Shown here in pieces: positions 1 to 7,986 of a stretch of 11,892 bases of DNA. The stretch covers positions 655,415-667,306 of the forward strand of contig WELB01000033.1 in NCBI GenBank assembly GCA_009602725.1, given 5' to 3'. This DNA comes from Spirogloea muscicola (lineage: Eukaryota > Streptophyta > Zygnematophyceae > Spirogloeales > Spirogloeaceae). Numbering within the stretch: position 1 is the stretch's first letter; each line of letters begins with the position of its first letter. The position numbers and the translations under genes were made by a program. The notes under the pieces are model-generated. The model ran no database searches and was not told where the DNA came from. It saw nothing but the letters and a program-made list of their open reading frames with translations.

Positions 1-123
<123 letters not shown>

Positions 124-134
124 CTCGCCCGGCC

Positions 135-149
135 ATGGCGGCCGCATGA
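135..149 (+). promoter_or_regulatory. Four-codon upstream ORF overlapping the first ARF start codon
   Basis: ATG GCG GCC GCA TGA encodes Met-Ala-Ala-Ala-stop. Its stop codon overlaps the next ATG (146-148) in the tetranucleotide ATGA, a geometry that permits termination-reinitiation. The ATG has G at +4 and a GGCC upstream context, so scanning ribosomes could use it. It would influence the ARF only if the transcript starts upstream of 135, which cannot be judged because poly-T precedes it. Confidence 0.45.
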
Positions 150-275
150 CCTCCGCCCCGACGCCGCCGCCGCCCCCCCCCCGCGCCGCCATGGGCCAGC
201 CGCTCGCGCCCCGCGCCAGGCCCCTCCGGGGCCCCACCACTGCTGGCGGCGGCAGTGGCGCCGCCGGCAGCTCCG
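146..275 (+). CDS. ARF: ARF exon 1 (proposed): proline/alanine/glycine-rich N-terminus
   Basis: The frame from ATG 146 is open and very GC-rich, encoding a Pro stretch, Ala and a Gly/Ser-rich segment. No domain is present, as is common for ARF N-termini. The donor at 276 (CTCCG|GTGCCC) was chosen because it leaves one base that joins in phase to the acceptor at 505 (TTTGACAG), just before the conserved [11 protein letters not shown] motif. The frame stays open to 502, so other donors are possible. Two in-frame ATGs exist, at 146 (weak context) and 191 (near-ideal context). Confidence 0.5.
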
Positions 276-3200
276 GTGCCCCCCCTCCCCGCCTCCTCCC
301 GCCTCCCGCTGGCCACTCCGCCGCGCCTTGCTCTCCACCTCCATTCTCGTCAATGCACCGCCGCGCGGTCGCCCAGGCTGCCGGGAGGGCCCTGCGGGAA
401 GCCTGGCCGCTCTCTAGGAGAGCTGCTCCTCCCGTGCAGGAGCGCGAGCTGGGCGCGAGCTCTGACCCGGCCACTCGGCCGACCACTCCTGGTGGCGTTT
501 GACAGGACGGAGCCAGCACCTCCCGCAGCAGCTGGATCCGGACCTCTGGCACGCATGCGCCGGCCCGCTGGTCCAGCTCCCCCCCGTTGGCTCGCTCGTC
601 TTCTACTGCCCCCAGGGCCACATCGAGCAGGTGGGTTTCCAGTGGCTGCCGCCGACCATGTGCCAGAAACTCACTGGCACCCGTGCTGCCATTGCACGAC
701 GGCCAATTACAGAAGCCAGCGTGAGACTTGCAGCAGGCGAGCCGGACTGCTTCCTGGCAATGCTGCTCAACGGCTGGCACAGCCATGGCTTGCCCCTCGC
801 CCGAGCCTGTCCCGACTGCGAGCTGTGCGCTGTGCAGGTCGCGGCGACCGTCCTGCAGGAATGCGCGCCTCCGCTCCTCTTGCCTCCTGGACTCGTGCCC
901 CACCTGGTCTGCAGGCTGACCAGAGTTCACCTCCTGGTAGGAAAACTGCCTCTGCCGCCCTCTGCCTGGTGCGGCCCTTGGTAGCTCAGCAGGTGTCTGA
1001 CGTCCCACCTCCCCTCTACAAAGCGCCGAGCTCTGCTTTGTTCTGCCTCCCGCCCGTCCCAGCCGCTATATCCTCCCCGGCATGGCCACAATTGCTCGCT
1101 CTCGGTCGGCTTCGGCAGTGCTCGGATACATGCTTTCCAGACGAGCAGTTGGCGACTGCACGCTTGTTGTGCTAGTTACTGCATAGCAAAAGCTTCGAGC
1201 TCATGTGCATTGAGTGGCGGAATCCTCCTAACACGATCACAATAAACAAGGGGCCTGTGACAAGTTGCCGGAAGCTCCAATTTGCATGTGAAAGTTGCTA
1301 CTTGGGAGGTGTGACTCATCATGGGCGTCATGTTCAGTACACGCTTGCTGGGTCCGTGCAGCGCTCAGAGCTGACACCAACAGGAATGGCTGGCTTGCTC
1401 AACTGTGCAACAGGCGGACGCAGACAGCAATGAGGTGTACGCGCAGATGACTCTGCAGCCAGAGGATGAGAGCAGGCTCAGCCAATACGACAAGGAGGGG
1501 GAGGCACCTCCGGCCAGAAAGCCCCCTGTCAGCTTCTGCAAGATGCTGACTAACAGTGATACCAGCACTCATGGCGGTTTCTCGGTGCCGAGGAAAGCTG
1601 CGGAGACCTGCCTTCCTCCACTGGTACTCACATTCCCACCCCGAGTCAATGATGGTTGTGGACCTTCCCAAGAGTCACGAACCAGACTTGTTGTTCAGTC
1701 GAGCCACTTTCCAGCCAATTGCGACGGGCTCGCTGCCCTCCACAATAATTGCCAGATTGTATCTGTCTGCATGCGAGTGCTCATCCAGGATATATACACC
1801 TGAATCGAACATCTGCTTGTCACTCCAGTGAAGCACTTGACCCAGTCATAGAGATTAACGAACTCGCAACTTCGTACTTGCAAGTTCTTTGCTGGCTTCC
1901 AATTGACAAGCTGATCCAGGGGACATGCGGCTGGCATGCTCAATTGTACAGCTACACCGCCAGCCCGCGAGCCTGTCCTGCACTCTCCCTTCTTCTGACA
2001 TATCATGCAGAATGAATATCTGATAGACAGTGTGGTCGATTTGAGCAGGACCTCACTGAAGAACCTCCTGCACAGACTCTCGTCGCCAAAGACCTTCAAG
2101 GCAACAGATGGACCTTCCGGCACATATATCGAGGTACTTGATTCACCTCAAAGTTGACCATGACCATGGCACTAACGGGTACAGAGAGCGTGCCAGGCAA
2201 GCAACTGAGTTTAGCAGCTCAATTTGTAGACAGTGACTGCACAAGGAGTAGGATGCTGGAAAGAGGTACTTGCTTGAGCAGCATGGGCAGCCATGGGGCA
2301 AATTTGGAGCTTGAACTTGCACCTAGAAGGCAGTGACCGGAGCCTTCCAACTCGTCCTATGCCTTAACAGGATGTCCGAAGAGGCATCTGCTGACAACAG
2401 GATGGAGCTTATTTGTTAACTCCAAGCGGCTGGTGGCTGGGGACTCTGTTCTGTTCATCAGGTATGCTGCATGCGCCTGATCATGCCCTTCACACTTCTC
2501 TTGGCTTGTGAGTTTTGGGGAGCTGGTTACATGCGAAGCAGGACTCCTCGATAGCTCGAGTTCCTCACTGCGTGGGTTGATGTCTTCACCTTCTTTGGCT
2601 TGTGTAATTCCATAGTGAAGCTCATCGTAGATGGGGGGGGGGGGGCACGGGGGTCCGGTGTGGGCGTAGGGGATGGCCTCACAGGGAGGCAGGGGGAGAG
2701 GAAGGGAGGGCCTTGCTAAATGGACGCTCATGCGTCGAGTCGTGCATTGACTGTTCCTTGCTTCCTTGCACTAGCCTCCAGTCAGAAGTGATTGTGCAGA
2801 GTATAGGTAGGTACATGAGAATGGTTGTCAAATGCACATGGTGGGACTTAGCGTCTCTGGTCGAGGCCTCCAGTCCACTTTGATACGCTTGACTGCATGC
2901 AAGTGCACATGATGCTCTATCTTGGGGAGCACGATCTTACTCCAAGGCCTGCAGCTGCAGAGATACTGATAGAAGTTTTAGCTGCAGCAAGCAACAGTTC
3001 AGAGACAGGATCAGCTGCAGAACTCCGAGGCTTGTATGGAGCCAACTTCCCAAATCAGCAGCAATATTGCAAGGGCTTGCTGCAGAATCGGTCAGAGGAG
3101 TCTGAGCACTCTTATTTGTACTGTCCTGTGTACCCAGGGGCCAGGATGACGAGCTCAGGCTCGGCATCAAAAGAACTGCCAGGCAGCACAGCATTCGGCC

Positions 3201-6200
3201 ACCAGACCTGCTAACTCGTGAATCCGCAAACCTTGGTGTCATTGCCACAGCGTCACAGGCTGCCATCTCTGGTTCGACCTTCAATGTGCTCTACAACCCG
3301 AGGTGACGCCTGCACCACGTCAGAGATTTCAAGGCATGCATGGCACTTGATTGCATGTCCACATGATGGTCTCGCATGCAGTAATGGACTGTCAGTGCTC
3401 GCTCTGGACAACTGTCATTCCAAGCACCCCACACACAGTGTGCATGCGCTGCAGCTTGTTTACAGTAGCTACCTGAATTGGTCAGAAAGTGGCATCTTAT
3501 ATTGCTCTGTGAGGTTGAGTCTTGGGGTTGTGAGGCAGCGGCTAAATTTCCGAGATCCGGTCAACGTTAGACAATTCAGCTTTATCTTGTTGCCTCCACT
3601 GAGTACGAACCTACGGCATTGGAAGACATGCGTCTGTTGGTGCATGGACCGCCAGATGACAAAAGGTCAGGAATGTGCATGATTCTGGCTCTGCTGTGCT
3701 GTTGCAGGGCTAGTTCTGCCCAATTTGTGGTGCCATATCACAAATTCGCAAAAGCAATCAACTCGTCCCAGTACTCAGTAGGACTGCGCGTCAGGATGGC
3801 TTTTGAGACCGAGGAGGGCACGAGCAGAAAGTGAGATTCTTAATTGTTACTAGGACAACCTTGCTCTGTGGCAGCCAAACACGCTGCTGCAGTGCTACTG
3901 TGCTCATCTTGCCCAGCTCTTAGTAATACACGTGCTGGAGCCATGTTTCCCATGGCTCCAGCACATGTACTATCCTGTAAGCCTCATTGGTTGGTCTTGT
4001 GAGAAGCAGACCTGGTTTCGCCTATTTATTTTCAGCAAGTGCTTTCACTACCCAGGTATCAAGGTGTGATTGTGGGCTTGGGCGAGGTGGACGCCAGCAA
4101 CTGGCCAAGGTCGTACTGGAGGTCCTTGACAATTGGATGGGACGAGCCTCAAGCAGGAGAAAGGCCAGGGAGGGTCTCCCCCTGGGAAGTCGAAGCTGTG
4201 GTCCCCCCCATCCCATCCTTACTACCAAGGCGCAGCAGGAGCATGTCGCAGCTAGGTACAAGCATGCTGCTACTCGGCATCATGACATGAAACTAGAGTG
4301 TGAGGGGGACCACATATTGGATAGCACACAGCTTCTGACAACTCATGTTCGTAACAATGAGAAAGAAAGCTGATAATATGACATGCTGACAATCCTGCTT
4401 CGTGGAGATGCTTGTCAGCATGACCTGCACTGAGAAGCCGTGGATGAGCGGATTTAAGTACATCCTGACACATGGTACTAGCTGTTTTGGCTGAAGGGAG
4501 GAGTCAAGGAAGTCAGGAAACCAGCCCCATGCTGGATGAATGCAGTCCTGCAATGCAGGACCGGAAACGACCTCCAGAACAGGACCTACTGCAGCGGAAC
4601 AGCAAATTGGGGGTGGTGAGCGTTGACCCCATGAGTGAACATCTGTCGCAACACATTGTGAGGAGGTGGGGCTGCAGTCTTGCATGTTGAAATTCTTTGA
4701 GGTGGTAGTGATGATTCTCTCTGACTTACTTCGGCCCTACAAGAATCTGCATGCAAGATTGAGTGGTGGCAAGGCACATCATGCACTGCAGGTGGAGTTC
4801 ACCAACTCCAATCTCTCTTTACAAGGTACGCATTGGAAGATTTCGAAGACTTATTTTGCTACTCTGATGAGCATGTGTTACTTGGATAGAGCACCTTGAG
4901 TAGCCCCAAAGTGGTATGTCAAACATGCACTACCTAAGCAGAGATGGACCAAGCGTTCTCTTGTCTCTCCTCAAAATAGCTCAAATCAGGCCTGATGCAT
5001 GACTCCCTAAGCTAGCAAGCTAAGAGCACCAAGGAGTTCTGGGCTTTAGACGATACATGCAGGCAATACTGATGCAGAGCATCTGACACCTTCGTGGGTG
5101 TGCTTCCAGCTTTAGGAGTTCAACATCTTGAGGCGCTGCATCAAGCGCAGGCACAACTCCCAGACCTTCGGCTTTGGCCTTCTTCATGCCAGTCCTCTTA
5201 TGGCACCCTTTGGAGACCATGCATTCTGTCATATGTAACTGAAGCAGTCTACAATAGAGCAACTCAAGCAGGCAGCCGGGGTTGCTGACAGGAGAACGAC
5301 CTCCAGGGTCCGTGGCTGATGGGCTGGTGCATGTTTCTAAGCACCTCTCAAGCAGCAGTGTAAGATGGATGAATGGACTGCTGACTCCATGCACCAAGTT
5401 TCTGTGGCTGCAGGCCAACCTTCCAGCTCCACGATTTCGCTGTGAACCTCTCATTCAATGTGCAAGCATGCTGATGCAGGAGCAAAATGACCGCCAGGTG
5501 CAATCTCCTGTAACTTCAACCTTGCATAATGTGGCCTTACAATGAGCAATCTGACATTCAATGCCTAACTTGACCCTCACCATCGGATTGTTTTTCAGTA
5601 GCTGCTGCATGGTGCGCAGATGCTACTGATCATAGATTCCTGAGAGCAATGCAATGCTCAGAAGAAGCGAAATACTACTGTCCTGTCTGTGACCTTGCCA
5701 CCTCAGGGGATAAGAAATACACCGTTTGGACATGCGGCCCAGATCATGGACTTGCGGCTGCCAAGCCTCTCCCTGCTGCATGGTGACTCCCAAGCTGATG
5801 TCAGGTCTGGCCCATCAGCCCAAAGGTCACCGTCAAAGTGATAGACAGCTGGCCGTTTCCTATCATTTGCATGACCCCTTTTGATGTGTGACCTTGGATC
5901 GTTGATGTGTGACCTTGAATCGTACTCACCATGCAAAGCAAGAATACATGCTGTCACATGAAGTAGAGACTGTGGACGATTACGATCTTGTCGTGAAAGC
6001 CGCACTGGCATATATAGTAGTCACAGTTTCGAATTGCAAGGAACTTACGCTTCACTTCTTCACAGTAGCTGGCACGTAGTGACCTTATTTGAATATTATA
6101 TAGAGAGGGCTCGCCTCCCATATCAGGCAACAAAGCTTCAGCATCAAGGCATCGCATCAGACAGCCAGAACCGTCAGTCTGCTTCTTTGGATCAGTAGCT

Positions 6201-7986
6201 GTGCATTGGATCGCTTCAATGCAACTAAATGCATCTGCGATGCACGTTGCAGCTTGGCTGAGAGCAGAGGCCAGATGGACTTGCCAACTAGCAATCTGAA
6301 GAGCTCCTCACACTCTCAAGTGGAAGCACGTGCGTACCAAACATCCCTATGCAGAAAACGAAACATGCGCAGACTTGCTTGTGGCTGCTCTTCTCTTGCA
6401 TGTGTATAAGTTGTATAACTAGGCACCTGCACTCCCTGCATGCATACAATTCTTGGTCATATGTTAATATCAGCCTTCCTTCTCACCATACTGGAAACTT
6501 CATGCTGGACACGCATTCTCACTCCATAAAGTGATGTCTGCACTCATCAACCTTCATCACGCGCACTGTGGCTAGCAGAGCTGACACTCCTAGATGGGCC
6601 ATGTCTAGCAGGTACAGCAATATGCAGGCTTCAATTCCCCCACGCCCAAGGAACTCCTGAGCCACACCGCAGGCTTGCAAGTGCCGTCTCCTTGCCGGCC
6701 AGGCTTCTGGAGAACACATTGGAGATGCCTCAGGAGAACGCCCCTCTTCTCAGCGTGTCTTCCACTGACAACCAACAGAAAGCTGATGCGAGCAGCATTG
6801 CTAGACATACCAATATGGAAGAAGCCAAACGATGGGCTCAGGAGCTCGCGCTCGGTCCAAGCGCTAGCGTGTGTACGAGCAGTAAGGAGCCTGAGCGGCA
6901 GGGCGGCCAGTCGTCAGGCGGGGTTGCGAAACTAGAGGTCGTCAGCATGCAAGACACTGAGGATGCAGTTTCACTGGTACCCAGCAATTGGCTGGAGGAG
7001 CGCTCCCATTCGGCGGCAGCAAGGAGCTCCATGTCCATGGTGAAGCTTGAGGACAAGGAAGCCATAAAGCTGCTACTTGAGGAGGCAACAGCCACCTCTG
7101 GTCTTCCCTGTAGTAACCAGAGCCTGGTACGGACAACCATGGAGAATGTGTTGCAAAAGGGCCATGTCAAGGTGCGCAGCTGTCAGTCACGTTTCTCGTA
7201 TCTCTTGTTCTGTTGTAGACAGGTGACTTAGGCACTCATTATATTATGAAGAGAGCAGCTAAAGCTCAGGCAGAAGCTGTCAGCGTTGGAGTGCCTGACG
7301 CCCAGGACTATGCGAAGTTGCAGCTCTTGCCTACCTTGAGTGCAGTGCACTTGCCATCTCGTGTCCTAATCCGTTCATATTATGCGCTTTTGCTCAGGTC
7401 TACTTGTTGACAGACATGTCTTAGTCATGCTGTCACGTGCCATTCAAGTACCACTTCTGTTGAGATATGGTTCGATGCTGCGTGAAGTTGTGCAAAATCC
7501 AAGTCACCCATGGAGCTTCCACTGATGTCCCCCATGGCAGGTCATCAAACCTGGCTGTCCTGCAAGCATCTTAAATATTGGAAGATTGCGCGGCTATGAC
7601 GACCTGGTCATGGAGCTGGTTCACCACTACCACCTGGACCCAGACCGAAGCAAGCGGTCGTGGGTTGTCGCTTACGCTGCTCACAATGGCACATTACAAT
7701 TTGTTGGCAATGAGCCTTGGAGGTATGACCTACAACTCAAAGGCAGTCTAGGCCTTTCACGTGCTTGTATCCACATGCAATGATGAACCTGCTGCAGCAA
7801 ATGTCATCGGAGCTTACAGCCTGCCCAATATGTAGCTTTACCGTTGAGGCCCATGACTCAAGCACGTGTGATCTGTGCAGTGACTTCTTATCAAAAGCCC
7901 ACGAAATACTTGTCCTCTCGGAGCCAGACATGGCTGCACTGCAAGAAAGATTTACATTCACTGCTTCTCCGTCTTCCTTCGCCTAG
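146..7986 (+). CDS. ARF: Auxin response factor (B3 + ARF dimerization + PB1), 18-exon model
   Basis: This is a nuclear transcription factor expected to bind TGTC-core auxin response elements as a dimer. Proposed exons are 146-275, 506-630, 838-936, 1414-1623, 2049-2133, 2371-2461, 3138-3302, 3708-3830, 4056-4255, 4497-4615, 4792-4825, 5110-5234, 5292-5357, 5414-5497, 5707-5804, 6628-7171, 7541-7722 and 7881-7986. They total 2586 nt, or 861 residues plus TAG. The order is N-terminal ARF motif (about 54-140), B3 (about 158-262), ARF domain with ancillary barrel (about 285-392), low-complexity linker, and PB1 (about 766-845). This length is normal for the family. [10 protein letters not shown] in the B3 domain is of the A/B type; class C ARFs differ here. 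No glutamine-rich middle region and no RLFG repression motif is seen. ATG 191 (GCCGCCATGG) has a better context than ATG 146, so the protein may start 15 residues later. Exons 2-9 and 17-18 are secure; exons 1 and 10-16 are less so. Confidence 0.93.
506..4255 (+). CDS. ARF: ARF exons 2-9: B3 DNA-binding domain and ARF dimerization/ancillary domain
   Basis: Exon 2 carries [11 protein letters not shown] and PQGHIEQ. Exon 3 (838-936) begins [10 protein letters not shown]. Exon 4 (1414-1623) has [10 protein letters not shown], then the B3 start [20 protein letters not shown]. Exon 5 (2049-2133) has [16 protein letters not shown] and FRHIYR. Exon 6 (2371-2461) has [11 protein letters not shown] and [11 protein letters not shown]. 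Exon 7 (3138-3302) has [12 protein letters not shown] and FNVLYNPR. Exon 8 (3708-3830) has [12 protein letters not shown] and RMAFETEEG. Exon 9 (4056-4255) has [40 protein letters not shown]. Positions matching the DNA-contacting His-Gly, Arg, Pro and Arg of the AtARF1 structure are kept (H171, G172, R216, P219, R221). The 45-residue spacing from His to the first Arg also matches. Each intron removal restores a family motif across the junction in the correct phase. Confidence 0.95.
2462..3137 (+). other. ARF intron 6 (676 nt) with a G-rich tract
   Basis: This intron starts GTATGC and ends at TGTACCCAG; removing it joins FI(R) to [12 protein letters not shown] in phase. It contains 13 consecutive Gs at 2633-2645, followed by several G3-G5 runs up to about 2709 on the sense strand. 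Nothing else in it resembles a gene. Open frames across it on either strand lack recognisable domains. Confidence 0.85.
2633..2709 (+). repeat. G-rich tract with G-quadruplex potential
   Basis: Thirteen Gs are followed within about 65 bases by further runs of five, three, four, three, five, three and three Gs, separated mostly by short spacers. The tract lies on the coding strand inside ARF intron 6, so both the non-template DNA strand and the pre-mRNA could form four-stranded structures. A 13-G homopolymer is also a place where base-calling length errors are likely. Confidence 0.7.
3928..3968. repeat. Near-perfect foldback (hairpin) in ARF intron 8
   Basis: A perfect 14-bp inverted repeat (GTGCTGGAGCCATG at 3932-3945 against CATGGCTCCAGCAC at 3951-3964) surrounds a 5-base loop, TTTCC. 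After one mismatch (3931/3965), three more pairs extend it to 3928-3968. It lies in the 225-nt intron 3831-4055, between the exons for FETEEG and YQGVIVGLG. It could be a small foldback-element remnant or an RNA structure. It is too short for a typical plant microRNA precursor. Confidence 0.85.
4497..7171 (+). CDS. ARF: ARF exons 10-16 (proposed): variable linker between DNA-binding and PB1 regions
   Basis: This region shows no conserved domain, as is usual for the ARF middle region. The exons were chosen by open frame, GT-AG sites and phase. Exon 10 (4497-4615) reads [20 protein letters not shown]. Exons 11 (4792-4825), 12 (5110-5234), 13 (5292-5357), 14 (5414-5497) and 15 (5707-5804) are short; exon 15 includes [19 protein letters not shown]. 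Exon 16 (6628-7171) is the best supported: a 181-codon open frame, Ser/Ala/Glu-rich, ending NVLQKGHVK. Exon 10 could instead begin at 4482 or 4509, both phase-compatible. Two introns here would be only 56-57 nt, shorter than all others in the model, so exon borders between 4497 and 5804 are uncertain. Exon 16 could also start at 6673 in the same phase. Confidence 0.5.
5805..6627 (+). other. Long ARF intron 15 (823 nt), no gene recognised inside
   Basis: The stretch runs from donor GTCAG|GTCTGG to acceptor TATGCAG|G. Its small open frames on both strands show no recognisable domain. It holds one 21-bp tandem duplication (5881-5922) and several TGCATG hexamers. An unrecognised linker exon inside it cannot be excluded. 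Confidence 0.5.
5881..5922. repeat. 21-bp tandem duplication in ARF intron 15
   Basis: Two adjacent 21-bp copies begin TTGATGTGTGACCTTG and end ATCG, differing at one base (GGATCG in the first, GAATCG in the second). This is consistent with a recent local duplication. No function is suggested. Confidence 0.9.
7219..7344 (+). other. Candidate in-frame cassette exon within the last long ARF intron
   Basis: Between exon 16 (ending 7171) and exon 17 (starting 7541), a strong pyrimidine-rich acceptor ends at 7218 (TTGTTCTGTTGTAG). It is followed by an open frame including [17 protein letters not shown] and [15 protein letters not shown] possible donor GTGCAC at 7345 would make a 126-nt, 42-codon exon in phase 0 with both neighbours. 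Against it: direct joining of exon 16 to exon 17 already gives the family-like HVKVIKPG, and the upstream intron would be just 47 nt. Confidence 0.3.
7541..7986 (+). CDS. ARF: ARF exons 17-18: C-terminal PB1 domain and stop
   Basis: Exon 17 (7541-7722) encodes [20 protein letters not shown], then [23 protein letters not shown] and FVGNEPW. The donor AG|GTATGA joins in phase to the acceptor TGTGCAG|T, giving [20 protein letters not shown], the family's (D/E)PW-x-x-F-x-x-x-x-x-x-I-x-x-L-S ending. The PB1 lysine region is present (K766, K769). The acidic OPCA cluster is largely replaced: A813, N815, T817 and N823 stand where Asp/Glu/Asp/Asp are usual, and only E824 remains. PB1 normally mediates ARF-ARF and ARF-Aux/IAA head-to-tail contacts. 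The frame ends at TAG 7984-7986, about 35 residues after EPW. That TAG also completes an excellent splice acceptor sequence. Confidence 0.92.

Noticed and set aside
132-146. Poly-T plus CCATGG and GCGGCCGC taken as a cloning-adaptor or oligo-dT primer artefact
   Set aside because: The sequence after the run continues into a GC-rich open frame, and these sites are readily expected in such DNA; suspicion remains only for the poly-T itself.
255-1175. 306-codon open frame on the + strand
   Set aside because: It overlaps conserved ARF exons 2 and 3 in the wrong frame and has no recognisable domain; it is a by-product of high GC content.
2890-3390. Many TGCATG/CATGCA (RY-like) hexamers in introns
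   Set aside because: They are frequent across the whole window, including unrelated introns, so they look like a compositional habit rather than a regulatory cluster.
3002-4967. TGTCTC/GAGACA auxin response elements (for example at 3002-3007 and 4962-4967) as autoregulatory sites
   Set aside because: A few hexamers on both strands are expected by chance in 12 kb; these lie in introns and are not paired or spaced like functional inverted repeats.
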